A stretch of DNA of 49,829 nucleotides from positions 1 to 49,829 of the forward strand of contig CAYXDO010000077.1 of NCBI GenBank assembly GCA_964463485.1. Reading direction: 5' to 3'. The stretch comes from CAYXDO01 sp964463485 (lineage in GTDB: Bacteria; Myxococcota; Kuafuiibacteriia; Kuafuiibacteriales; Kuafuiibacteriaceae). Position 1 is the first letter of the stretch, and each line of letters begins with the position of its first letter. The position numbers and the translations under genes were made by a program. Below, one piece after another: positions 1-8,527 of the stretch. The notes under the pieces are model-generated. The model did no database searches and was not told the DNA's origin. It saw only the letters and a list, made by a program, of their open reading frames with translations.

Positions 1-119
<119 letters not shown>

Positions 120-185
120 TTATCCTGCCCTCTTCTATGGTACCGGCTATGCCGGGTTGTGTAGTTTGGTCTTCGGGACGTCCGG

Positions 186-1556
186 TCACTCCACGCTCGC
201 GATCGACACGACGGTGTGATCCGGGAAGTCCGAGGAGCCGAACCGATTACCCACGACCAGCACGGTGTCCGCGTCCATCTTCACCACCATCGAGGCCGAC
301 GAGGACGAGAGAATTCCAGGCTGCGACTCGCAGAAGCGAAACCCATTGTAGACTCGTAGGTACCCAAACAGTCCGGTGACCACGAACCCACCCCCAAAAG
401 GCACCATCGCCCTCGCCGAGGCGATCGAGAGCTGCGGGCCGAGGGCGCCCCATCGGCCCTCCGCACGAACCAGGAACTGCGCTTCCGAACTCAGATCAGC
501 GATTGCGACCATTCCGGCTGGAGTGTTCGCCAACGTCGTGAGTATCGATCCCGCGGGCCCACCGGTTTTCTCGGACGCGAAGTCGAGCCCGTGCCCCGCG
601 AACACCGTGCCATCGCCGGAAGGGTCGGCGATCAGATATTCACCCTCTGCACTCTCCAGGATCGCGCCACGAACGTGTTCGGGCCCCCCTCCGTTCGAGA
701 GCTTTTTCTCGGCCACATGTCCGTCGGCGAGCTCGTACTGGTGGAGCGTGCCGCATTTTCCAATCCCGTAAAGCTCGCGATCGTTGGCCGTCATCCGGTT
801 TGGAGCACACTCTCCGGGCCAGTCGACCACCCGTGCGAAGGGTTGGTTGGTCCCGCCGCGCCAGAGCGCGGGAGGCGCCGCGGTCGAGAGCCAAATCTCT
901 CCCGAGGGCGCCCGTGCCATGGACTTGATGACACCCTCGGGCGTGGGTAGCGGCATCGCCCGAGAGCTCGTGCGCGAGATCGCGATGAGCTTCGCGCTCG
1001 AGCGCTCGCCTCCGACGGCGAGCCAGACGACTCCGTTGCCCACGTAAGTGGCGTCTTCGACCTGCGCGGTCGTGCCCAGCCGAAAGAAGCTCTCGATGAC
1101 GAAGCTCGGACAGGTGTCATTTGGCAGCAGCGCCTTGGCGTGAAAACGGTGAAGCGGTGAGTCTGACGGCTCGATGTCCGACCAGCTCGTCTCTGGGAGC
1201 TCGGCTTCGGACGCCCCACGCGGGGTCGGCAACCTGCCGAGCGTCGAGTCTGTCGCTTCGAGCGCTCCCGCCTTCAAACCTAGCGACTCGAGCGGCTCGT
1301 CATACCGAAAGGCGTACGCCCGTCCGGTCACGGCCGTCGGCGACTCGCGTCGGATCGCGACGTCGCCGCTGGGATCGAGCGCAAACACTTGGAGCTGCTC
1401 GTCCAGGTCGATCCCCACGACGACCGAAGCGGCGTCAGGTAAGGCGAGCCCAGGGAAGTCGAGCCCGAGGAACAACGTCTGCTCGCGTCCGCACGCGCAC
1501 CACAAAATCAGGGCAAGGGTCGTCGCCCGTGGGCCTCGGAGGCTTTTCTGCGGCAA
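186..1556 (-). CDS. Predicted exported lipoprotein, possibly beta-propeller-like, function unknown
   Basis: I do not recognise this family. The frame is open up to a GTG at 1607. A TTG at 1556 is preferred because GGAG lies five bases upstream of it and the product then starts with a short basic stretch and a hydrophobic segment ending in LILWCACG, which could be a lipoprotein or secretion signal. The rest (about 430 residues) is rich in short Gly/Ala/Val strands. Recurring phrases such as PSGDV, PSGEIW and PSGDGT resemble the blades of a WD/SMP-30-like beta-propeller, but no catalytic motif is evident. It lies 22 to about 75 bases downstream of the nucleotidase gene on the same strand, depending on the start, and is probably co-transcribed with it. 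The propeller fold is inference. Confidence 0.7.
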   Translation of the reverse strand: MPQKSLRGPRATTLALILWCACGREQTLFLGLDFPGLALPDAASVVVGIDLDEQLQVFALDPSGDVAIRRESPTAVTGRAYAFRYDEPLESLGLKAGALEATDSTLGRLPTPRGASEAELPETSWSDIEPSDSPLHRFHAKALLPNDTCPSFVIESFFRLGTTAQVEDATYVGNGVVWLAVGGERSSAKLIAISRTSSRAMPLPTPEGVIKSMARAPSGEIWLSTAAPPALWRGGTNQPFARVVDWPGECAPNRMTANDRELYGIGKCGTLHQYELADGHVAEKKLSNGGGPEHVRGAILESAEGEYLIADPSGDGTVFAGHGLDFASEKTGGPAGSILTTLANTPAGMVAIADLSSEAQFLVRAEGRWGALGPQLSIASARAMVPFGGGFVVTGLFGYLRVYNGFRFCESQPGILSSSSASMVVKMDADTVLVVGNRFGSSDFPDHTVVSIASVE

Positions 1557-1629
1557 GATGGCTCCATAGCAGACTCTACGCTGCGAAGGCTCGCTCCGTG
1601 AATTCACTTCCCGAATTCAACTCTTGAGC

Positions 1630-4467
1630 TCACTGACAGGCTCGGTCGACCGATCCTTCGACACACGCCGCGCCGACACAGCACGTCCGCCGCGGAACCG
1701 CCTCGGAGTATTCGCTGGGAATGACTCGCTTGGGAAGGCTCGAGACGTAGTACATGAGCGCCAAGACTTCCTTCACCTCGGCCGGGTTGTCGCGCTGTCG
1801 GGCCGCGCGGAGCACGACCCCAGGAATCGCGGGATCGACGCAGTGGCCGGCCATCGTCATGCCCGAGGGGTTGTTGCAGGTGGTCCCGGCCGACGGACAG
1901 TCCGGAGTCGAAGTGCAGCTCGCGCACTGCGGAAGCTGGGTCCCGAGATGAGTACGGGGGCACAGCCCCTGCGATTCCATGAAGAGCGCCACGTAGACGC
2001 TGGTGGCGACGTGGATCAGCCGAGTCGGATCGGGCATCGGGCCGCCCGAGCGCGACACATCGAAGATGGGCTCCGGGTCGAGCAGGTCGTCACTCCACGG
2101 GCTCGACGCCGTCGCCGTCAGGGTCAGCTTCGTGATTCGTCCGGTGGCGAGAGGGTCGGTCGGATCGAAGGCCGGTCGAGTCGGGTCATATTCCGTCCGA
2201 ATTCCAGACACGCCGAGCCAGAAGGCGTCCGAGACCAGGCCCTCGTTGACGCCGACCTCGAGCCCGGCGCGGAGCTCCGCCGGCGTCAGGTAGAACTCGG
2301 TGAGATTGAAGCCGGGCGTCCGCTCGCGAGGAGACACACCGATCGGGAGCACGCGGAACAGGTCGGCGAGGCTGAGAGCTCCTGTCCGGCCTTTCAGGAT
2401 CTGATCGCGGACGACGCCGTTGGCAGCGACGACGACCCGAACGGGGTCTTCGAGGCGAGCGAGGTCGTTCAGCGCGGAGCGTTCGGCGTCGGCGACCAGA
2501 TTCAGGAGGTTCGACTCCTCGGACGGACCGGCCTGGGTGACGTCGAAGTCGGTCTCGCCGATCGGATATTGGAAGACGAGGTCACCGTTACGGAGCGGGT
2601 CGTCCAAGACCGGAGCTCCGGAGTGGCCAAAATTGACGCCGATTTCGGCGAACGAAGGGAGGAAAGGGGTGCAACCGCTGAAGTCGTACGTGCAGGCGGC
2701 CGTGCAGCCGAGCGCCCCCCCGACGTACCCGTGCGCTTCGCAGGTGGGCATCGTACCGAGGTCGGAGCCGTCGCAGTGCTCGCCCGGGTCGACCGCGCCG
2801 GAGCCGTCGCAGACGTCGAGGACACACTGCGACAAATCGAGCTGTGAGTTGGCATGGCAACGCAACGGCCCGGCCGTGGCGCCGCGAACGAGGCCTGCGC
2901 ACAACCCATTGTTCGGGAGCTCCAACGTGCCGTCGGCGGCTTCGTCACACTGCTCGCCCGGGAACAGCAACCCATCTCCATGACTTCCGGCGGGTTGGCT
3001 TTCGAAGCCGGTCACTACGGTGTTGATGGCCGTGTCGATCAGGAGCTCGGTCAAGACGTTCAGGCCCGAGGTGTCCACGGAGTCATCGATGGGTACGAGC
3101 CCGGACTCTGCAGCGTCGAGGGTCCACGGCGCTTCGCGATCGGGGCGGGTGAGCTTGAGGCGTCCGACGGCGGCTCCGTACGATCCCGCTTGGACGACGT
3201 AGGTCGTGATACCGCTTCGGCGGTTGGGTACCGCCAGCGGCGCTTCGAGCTTGGTGTGGCTGTGTCCGCCGACGATCACGTCGAGGCCGGGGACGTTCGC
3301 CGCGGCCAGCGCCTGGTCGACGGCCGCGGCGACGATCAAGTCTTCCGACGCCATGGCTCGGTCGAGGGGCTCGCCCATTCTGGTCAGGAGGTTGACTTCG
3401 CGCTCGTTGACGCCGGCGTGGGAGATGGCGACGACGAGGTCGACGTTCTGGCTGCGAAGCTCGGCGACCGCGGAGGCGACGTCGGCGATCAACGCGCGCA
3501 CGTGGGTCGAGACGTCGGACTCATCGAGATTTGCTGCGCAGAGTCCACTGGCGGCGGTCGGGTCCGCGGCAGGGGGAAGGCACGCGGAGCCTGGGCAGTC
3601 GGCGTCTCGAGTGCAGGCGGTGGCGTTGGTGGCGAGTGAGAATCTCACCGGTCGCTTGAGGGGTGCGACCAACGACGCTTCGAGACCCATGTAGCCGACG
3701 AAGCCGACTCTCACTCCGTTGAACGTGCGGAGGTAAGTGCGGCGAATGGGTCGATCTGGTCCGTAGAGCATCTGGAGCGCGTCGTCACCCGCACTCATCG
3801 AGAATCGGACGTTGCTGACGACGAGGGGGATGTCGAGCGGCATTTCGATCTCCGGGTCTGGGCCCAGTCCGCCTGTCGAAATCATTTGGGCGAGTGTATC
3901 GACCCCGAAATCAAACTCATGATTTCCGAGAGTCAGGACGTCGTAACGCAGCGCGGTGGCGATCGAGTAGTCGATGCCGCGCAGAGCGTCCGCCAAGTGG
4001 AAAAACGAACCCATGGTCACGTCGCCGGCTCCGAGGATCATGGTCGCGTCGGCGGTGGACTCGCGCTTCAAGCGGGCGAGCACGGTCGCGCGTCGTTTGA
4101 GGCCGCCTTTGATTTCGCCGGTGGCGCGCGTGGTGTTGATGTCGACCCATCGTCGTCCGCCGCCGTTCGGGTCGGCCATCTCGCCGACGTCGTCGACGTT
4201 GGGGCCGATTCCGATGTGTTGGCTGTGCTCGTCGTTGGTGTGGAGGATGAGGACGGATTGGGGGCGTGGGCCTCCGTCGGTGCCTGCGTCGGCGGTGGCG
4301 TCAGGCTTGGTCGTGGCGTCACCGTCAGCAGCGTCGGCGTTCGCGGCGGTGTCGGGGCTCCCCGCGTCGGCGGTGCCGGCGTCGGGTTGTTCTTCGTCGC
4401 TGCATCCGAGGAAGGCGAAGGGGAGGGCAAGCGGGAGGGCAAGGGCAAGGGCGAGGCGTCGAGACAT
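1630..4467 (-). CDS. 5'-nucleotidase / metallophosphatase family lipoprotein with cysteine-rich inserts
   Basis: The product is 945 residues from the ATG at 4467; the frame is open further upstream, but that part lacks secretory features. A signal peptide ends in a lipobox, FLGC, with Cys22, followed by an Asp/Ala/Thr-rich linker to about residue 70. The calcineurin-like metallophosphatase domain begins at HTNDEH (76-81) and continues with GNHEFDFG and GGHSHTK, so metal ligands are present. The C-terminal half has the 5'-nucleotidase substrate-binding domain (for example ADLFRVLPIG). Unusual for the family are three cysteine-rich insertions: CTRDADCPGSAC in the catalytic half, two GExCD...GC units of the myxobacterial extracellular type between the domains, and CTSTPDCPSAGTTC near the end. 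Known members hydrolyse nucleotides or UDP-sugars outside the cytoplasm; the substrate here is unknown. It is divergent from tsaC. Confidence 0.9.
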   Translation of the reverse strand: MSRRLALALALPLALPFAFLGCSDEEQPDAGTADAGSPDTAANADAADGDATTKPDATADAGTDGGPRPQSVLILHTNDEHSQHIGIGPNVDDVGEMADPNGGGRRWVDINTTRATGEIKGGLKRRATVLARLKRESTADATMILGAGDVTMGSFFHLADALRGIDYSIATALRYDVLTLGNHEFDFGVDTLAQMISTGGLGPDPEIEMPLDIPLVVSNVRFSMSAGDDALQMLYGPDRPIRRTYLRTFNGVRVGFVGYMGLEASLVAPLKRPVRFSLATNATACTRDADCPGSACLPPAADPTAASGLCAANLDESDVSTHVRALIADVASAVAELRSQNVDLVVAISHAGVNEREVNLLTRMGEPLDRAMASEDLIVAAAVDQALAAANVPGLDVIVGGHSHTKLEAPLAVPNRRSGITTYVVQAGSYGAAVGRLKLTRPDREAPWTLDAAESGLVPIDDSVDTSGLNVLTELLIDTAINTVVTGFESQPAGSHGDGLLFPGEQCDEAADGTLELPNNGLCAGLVRGATAGPLRCHANSQLDLSQCVLDVCDGSGAVDPGEHCDGSDLGTMPTCEAHGYVGGALGCTAACTYDFSGCTPFLPSFAEIGVNFGHSGAPVLDDPLRNGDLVFQYPIGETDFDVTQAGPSEESNLLNLVADAERSALNDLARLEDPVRVVVAANGVVRDQILKGRTGALSLADLFRVLPIGVSPRERTPGFNLTEFYLTPAELRAGLEVGVNEGLVSDAFWLGVSGIRTEYDPTRPAFDPTDPLATGRITKLTLTATASSPWSDDLLDPEPIFDVSRSGGPMPDPTRLIHVATSVYVALFMESQGLCPRTHLGTQLPQCASCTSTPDCPSAGTTCNNPSGMTMAGHCVDPAIPGVVLRAARQRDNPAEVKEVLALMYYVSSLPKRVIPSEYSEAVPRRTCCVGAACVEGSVDRACQ

Positions 4468-4575
4468 CGGGTTGCATCTATCACCGAACACGGGCGTCGG
4501 GCGCAAGGGCTGCGGCTGCGCCCACCGCGGACGTGGACACGCGCGCTCGATTTTCGTGCTACTTGGGAGTCGTCC

Positions 4576-5514
4576 GTGGACACCGAGGTGCTGCGAGGAG
4601 ACGACCCGCGGTCGCTCGTGCGCGCGGTCGAGCTCTTGGTTCGGGGCTCGCTGGTCGCGTTTCCGACGGAGACGGTTTACGGGCTCGGTGCGGACGCTCG
4701 CTCGGAGCGCGGAGTTCGGGCGATCTTCGAAGCCAAGGGTCGCCCCGACACGAACCCCTTGATTGTGCACGTGCGGAGTCTCGAAGCGGCTCGGAGCATC
4801 GCGTACGTCAGCCTTCGCGCCGAACGGCTAGCGGAGGCCTTTTGGCCGGGTCCGGTGACGATGGTCCTCGAATCGCGCGGCGTGCTGCCGTCATTGGTGA
4901 CCGCGGGCGGGCCTACCGTCGCCTTGCGTTGTCCGCGCCATCCCGCCGCCCGGGCGTTGCTGTTGGCGTTTGGCGGGCCCATCGCGGCGCCTTCGGCCAA
5001 TCGCTCCGGCGGGATCTCGCCGACCTCGGCGGAGGACGTGGTGACGGAGCTCGGGGGGCGGGTGCCTCTGGTGCTCGATGGTGGGCCGTGCGCGGTGGGC
5101 ATCGAGTCGACCGTGATCGATCTCGTCGGGCCCTCGACGATCTTGCGGCCCGGGACCATCCCGGCGTCCGAGATCGCGCGGGCGCTCGAGGAACCTGTCG
5201 GGTGGGGCTCAGAGACCGCTGGACCGGAGCGCTCCCCGGGTCGTCTTGGCCGACACTACGCGCCCACGGCGTCGGTGGTCGTCGGTGGCACGCCGCCCAA
5301 CGGCGCGGCGATCTTGCGACGGGGCGGCGGAGAGCGAAACGAGCGTGTGTTCGAGCTTCCCGACGAGCCGTCGGGCTTCGCGCGCGAGCTCTACTCGGCG
5401 CTTCGTCGTGCCGATCGGCTCGGGGTCGACGTGATCTGGATCGAGCCCGTCCCGCAAGGTGAGGCGTGGGACGGCGTTCGTGACCGCCTTCGCCGAGCGT
5501 CGCTCAGGGAGTAG
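4576..5514 (+). CDS. tsaC: L-threonylcarbamoyladenylate synthase (Sua5/TsaC type)
   Basis: This enzyme makes threonylcarbamoyl-AMP from threonine, bicarbonate and ATP, the first step of t6A37 modification of ANN-decoding tRNAs. The 312-residue product starts at a GTG preceded by GGGAG. The YrdC domain shows FPTETVYGLGADA, KGRPDTNPLIVH, FWPGPVTMVL, VALRCPRHP and APSANRSGGISPT, the usual nucleotide- and threonine-binding signatures. A linker with RPGTIP and SPGRLGRHYAP leads to a C-terminal Sua5 domain, so this is the longer Sua5 form rather than short TsaC. The frame is open well upstream, but that extension is antisense to the nucleotidase gene. The 108-base gap to the divergent lipoprotein gene must hold both promoters; no convincing -35/-10 pair was seen. 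Confidence 0.95.
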   Translation: MDTEVLRGDDPRSLVRAVELLVRGSLVAFPTETVYGLGADARSERGVRAIFEAKGRPDTNPLIVHVRSLEAARSIAYVSLRAERLAEAFWPGPVTMVLESRGVLPSLVTAGGPTVALRCPRHPAARALLLAFGGPIAAPSANRSGGISPTSAEDVVTELGGRVPLVLDGGPCAVGIESTVIDLVGPSTILRPGTIPASEIARALEEPVGWGSETAGPERSPGRLGRHYAPTASVVVGGTPPNGAAILRRGGGERNERVFELPDEPSGFARELYSALRRADRLGVDVIWIEPVPQGEAWDGVRDRLRRASLRE

Positions 5515-5604
5515 GGTTCCGGGCCGTCCGTGGCCGGGGCGTGCCTTGGCAGATTCGCCGATCGTCGGATGGGCCGCCACGATCCCGAATAGGCAGCATG
5601 GTTC

Positions 5605-7566
5605 ATGGCCTCGAGGCGGCTCGCTGCGCTGCTCTTCTGTTCCTCGATCGCGGCGTGCGGCGGCGACACCGTGTCTGGCGGCTCCTGCGTCACGAATCGA
5701 GACTGCACGGGCGGAAAGATCTGCGTCGCTGGGCGTTGTGAGGAGCCCGCAACCACGGGATGCACGAACGACGATGGTTGCGGTACCAACGAATACTGCG
5801 ACGTCGCCACGTCGACTTGTAAGCCGAGCACGGCGGTCACGTGCGGCAACGACACCGAGTGCCCGGCCGATCAGCGGTGCAACACGCTGACGGGCGTCTG
5901 CGTGTCTGGCGCTCGCGCGTGCACCACGGAGGCCCAATGCGTCGGGATCGGAAAGCACTGCGACCTCGGTGTGCAGCAGTGCAGAGACTGCACGGGACCG
6001 AGCCACTGCACGGGAGGCATGACGTGTGTGGCGGGCGCATGCGTGACGCCACAGACGGGCTCTTGCAGCACGGACACGAACTGCACGCCGCCGCTCACGG
6101 TGTGCGAGAGCGGCATGTGCACACCGGGCTGTGGAGAAGCGCAGTCGACCGTGATGTGCGGGTCGGGAACGGTTTGCGACACGACGCGCGGACGCTGCGG
6201 GCCGGCACCCACGACTTGCTCCACGGACTCCGAGTGCCGCCCTAACGGTGTTTGCGAAGGAGGTCGCTGCACGCCGGACTGCACCGAGCCCGGCGGGTTG
6301 GTCTGCTCCGGCACGGTGTGCGATCCGACGAGCGGGCGGTGCCGTCCGCCCACGACGTGTGCCCAAGACTTTCAGTGCGCGCCACCCGCGACCGTCTGCG
6401 AGCAAGGATCTTGTACGGCCGGCTGCGGTCAGGCCGGAGGGTTGGCGTGCTCCGCGGGATCGGTCTGCGACACACGAACGGGTCGCTGCACGCCGGTCTC
6501 CGGCGCGTGCTCGCGCGACGATCAATGCCAGCCGCCGAACACCGTCTGCGAGAGCGGTCAGTGTGTGAATGGCTGCGGCCGTGCAGGCGGCATCGCGTGC
6601 ACGGTGGGGACGACGTGCGATCCGTTGTCGGGTCGCTGCGCGCCGGACGGTGGCGTCTGCTTCGACGACGGCGACTGCGGTCCGCCTTCTCAGATCTGTG
6701 ATTTCGGGGACTGCATCCCAGGCTGTGCGACCACAGGCTGCGCGGTGAACGAGCAGTGCGACACGCAAACGGGCCACTGTGCGCCGGTGAATCCGAACCC
6801 AGGCTCTGGCCAGTTGGGAGCGCCCTGTCTGTCGAACGCCGAGTGCGCTTCGACGGCGTGCTTCGACTTCGACGGTCTGTTACAGCCAGAGTGTGTCGCG
6901 TCCTGTGGCCGATCCGCGGACTGTCCAGCTGGGTTCACGTGCTACGACTTCACGGGCGGTCGGATGTGCTTGTCGGCGGCGTTGTTCGGGGGCGCGTCGT
7001 TCGCAGGAGCGCCGGCCAGCGCGTGCACGGGCGGAGGCGAGTGCCGCTCGAACTACTGTCCCAACAACGCTTGCGCGGAGACTTGCAGCGTCGATCGCGA
7101 TTGTACGGGCACGCAGTGCGGCTGGCGTGAGCTGCCTGACGGCAGCGCGTTCGTGAGCTCGTGCGAAGGCCACGTGGGCGTGGGGTCGGTCGGTGACCCG
7201 TGCAACGTCGATGGGGAGTGCAAGAGCGGCGTGTGCCAGAATGGCTCCTGCGCGAGTCTGTGCAGGAACAGCGGCGACTGCCCGACCGGGCGGGCCTGCT
7301 TCCCCGCGACTTACTCGACCAGCTTCGATCCGTTCTTCGTCAAGGCTTGCCTCGAAGGCCCGCACGGCGCTGACGCGGTCGGCGATCCTTGCACGACCTT
7401 CGATACCTGCCGCTCCGGCTTGTGCCACACGGGGATCGGTCAGTGTGTAGACGTCTGTTCGAGCGACGCAGATTGCCCAGCGAGCCACCGCTGCAAGATC
7501 GAGGTCTTCGGCTCGATTGGGTTCACGACCGCGTATTTCAACGTCTGCGAGCCGGCCGAGCTCTGA
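5605..7566 (+). CDS. Cysteine-rich repeat lipoprotein, surface-exposed or extracellular
   Basis: The product is 653 residues starting at ATG 5605. A signal peptide ends in the lipobox IAAC (Cys18). Almost all the rest is a chain of cysteine-rich repeats of about 45-60 residues with patterns such as CSTDTNCTPPLTVCESGMC, CDTTRGRC and CRNSGDCPTGRAC. These resemble the Dickkopf-like or CxxDxDC repeats common in secreted proteins of Polyangia. No enzyme domain is visible. Near residue 400 the repeats change from CxPG-type units to longer units with FDF and GWRELPDGS segments, suggesting two repeat classes. Many disulfides are expected, so folding would be outside the cytoplasm. The stop codon lies at the start of a 17-base tandem repeat that precedes rnpB. 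The function is unknown; adhesion or cell-surface scaffolding is a guess. Confidence 0.9.
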   Translation: MASRRLAALLFCSSIAACGGDTVSGGSCVTNRDCTGGKICVAGRCEEPATTGCTNDDGCGTNEYCDVATSTCKPSTAVTCGNDTECPADQRCNTLTGVCVSGARACTTEAQCVGIGKHCDLGVQQCRDCTGPSHCTGGMTCVAGACVTPQTGSCSTDTNCTPPLTVCESGMCTPGCGEAQSTVMCGSGTVCDTTRGRCGPAPTTCSTDSECRPNGVCEGGRCTPDCTEPGGLVCSGTVCDPTSGRCRPPTTCAQDFQCAPPATVCEQGSCTAGCGQAGGLACSAGSVCDTRTGRCTPVSGACSRDDQCQPPNTVCESGQCVNGCGRAGGIACTVGTTCDPLSGRCAPDGGVCFDDGDCGPPSQICDFGDCIPGCATTGCAVNEQCDTQTGHCAPVNPNPGSGQLGAPCLSNAECASTACFDFDGLLQPECVASCGRSADCPAGFTCYDFTGGRMCLSAALFGGASFAGAPASACTGGGECRSNYCPNNACAETCSVDRDCTGTQCGWRELPDGSAFVSSCEGHVGVGSVGDPCNVDGECKSGVCQNGSCASLCRNSGDCPTGRACFPATYSTSFDPFFVKACLEGPHGADAVGDPCTTFDTCRSGLCHTGIGQCVDVCSSDADCPASHRCKIEVFGSIGFTTAYFNVCEPAEL

Positions 7567-7610
7567 GCGTTCGTGAGCTCTGAGCGTTCGTGAGCTCTGG
7601 GCGTTCGTGT
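7564..7610. repeat. 17-base tandem repeat between lipoprotein gene and rnpB
   Basis: The unit TGAGCGTTCGTGAGCTC occurs at 7564-7580 and again at 7581-7597, followed by a diverged partial copy, TGGGCGTTCGTG. The first copy begins exactly with the TGA stop codon of the upstream gene. GTTCGTG recurs at 7623 at the base of the RNase P P1 stem. The array fills the region where the rnpB promoter would be expected. Confidence 0.85.
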
Positions 7611-7622
7611 TACAAGGCGAAC

Positions 7623-8057
7623 GTTCGTGCCGCCACTTGGGTGGGCGGCCGCTGGCGGTTCGAGAGGGCCGCGGGAGGAAAGTCCGAGCTCCAAAGGGCA
7701 GGCTGCTGGCTAACGGCCAGTCGACGTGAGTTGCAGGAAAGTGCAACAGAAAGCACACCGCCCCTCAGCCGACGCATGAAGCTCTCTCGTTTGGGAGGCG
7801 CGTCGAGGACGGGGTAAGGGCGAACCGGTGCGGTCAGAGCGCACCGCGTGCGAGGTGACTCGCATGGCACGGCAAACCCCAGCCGGAGCAAGGCCAAATA
7901 GGGACTCCGCCTTGGAGACGAGGCATCGGACGGCCCGTCCGTCGAGTCCGGGTAAGGCTGCTCGAGCGCCGTGGCAACGCGGCGCCTAGACGAATGGTCG
8001 CCGTCGCGGGCAACCGCGAGACAGAACTCGGCTTACAGCCCAAGTGGCGGCACGAAC
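7623..8057 (+). ncRNA. rnpB: RNase P RNA, bacterial type A
   Basis: This is the catalytic RNA of RNase P, which matures tRNA 5' ends with the RnpA protein. Conserved elements appear in order: GAGGAAAGTCC near 7675, AGGGCAGGCTGCTGGCTAAC, CAGGAAAGTGCAACAGAAA, CAAACCCC, GGAGCAAGGCCAAATAGGG near 7885, GGCAACGCGGCGCCTAGACG, and ACAGAACTCGGCTTACAG near 8021. The ends are set by a perfect 19-base P1 helix pairing 7623-7641 with 8039-8057. The mature ends may lie a few bases inside. At about 430 bases it is a little longer than the E. coli RNA, which fits extra helices. It ends nine bases before the stop of the convergent AhpD-like gene. Confidence 0.96.
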
Positions 8058-8066
8058 ACTCCAGCC

Positions 8067-8423
8067 CTACATCGCCAGCTTGTGGACGTGATGGCGCATC
8101 TGCGTGCCGTGAACGAGCGAGGCGCCTCCACGAATCGCCGAGGCGACATGGACAGCCTCGGTCATCTCTTCGATGTCCGAGCCTTTCTCGAGGCACGCGG
8201 TCGAGTAAGCGTCGATGCAGTACGGGCATTGGACGGCATGAGCCACCGCGAGCGCGATGAGCGATTTCTCGCGTTCGGACAGCGCTCCTTCGGCGAACAC
8301 GGCGTTGTACCAAGCCAAGAACTTGGCCCAAAGCTCGGGCGCTGCTTTGCCCATGTCGCCAAAGCGGCCGAGGTCGGCCGGCACGTAGTAGGTCGTCTCG
8401 TGGGGGTCCTTTTCGGTGGACAT
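8067..8423 (-). CDS. AhpD-like / carboxymuconolactone decarboxylase-fold protein, arsenosugar-associated type
   Basis: A protein of 118 residues starting MSTEKDPHE at ATG 8423. It is an AhpD-fold protein with the redox pair CPYC in VQCPYCIDAY, preceded by EREKSLIALAVAHA and followed by the helix EAVHVASAIRGGASLVHG. In AhpD-type enzymes the two cysteines with a nearby His form the peroxidase or disulfide-reductase centre. The overall pattern (YYxPxDLxxFGxMGKxAPELWxKF) matches, from memory, the family annotated as arsenosugar biosynthesis-associated peroxidase-like protein. That family usually neighbours the radical-SAM gene arsS, and none is in this window. It stands alone between rnpB and the zinc-ribbon gene. 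The AhpD fold is secure; the arsenic link rests on resemblance only. Confidence 0.9.
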   Translation of the reverse strand: MSTEKDPHETTYYVPADLGRFGDMGKAAPELWAKFLAWYNAVFAEGALSEREKSLIALAVAHAVQCPYCIDAYSTACLEKGSDIEEMTEAVHVASAIRGGASLVHGTQMRHHVHKLAM

Positions 8424-8497
8424 TTGCGGCCTGCCTAACACAGCGAGGCACGCGCGCGGAACTCCTGCCGAAAGGTGCAGACTGCTCTGAGCTCATT

Positions 8498-8517
8498 GCG
8501 CCGCAAAGGTGCGGCGC
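8498..8517 (-). terminator. Hairpin downstream of the zinc-ribbon gene, possible terminator
   Basis: A perfect 8-base stem, GCGCCGCA paired with TGCGGCGC around the loop AAGG, starts 11 bases beyond the stop of the minus-strand gene ending at 8528. There is no T-tract on the minus-strand side, so an intrinsic terminator is only possible. It could equally stabilise the mRNA 3' end. Confidence 0.35.
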
Positions 8518-8527
8518 GACCAAGTGC

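Noticed and set aside
3886..4575. In-frame extension of tsaC at the 5' end
   Set aside because: It runs antisense through the nucleotidase gene, is Gly/Val-rich, and a GTG with a good ribosome-binding site occurs at 4576 where homology begins.
5209..6777. Long minus-strand open frame opposite tsaC and the cysteine-rich lipoprotein
   Set aside because: Arg/Ala-rich shadow crossing two real genes and their gap.
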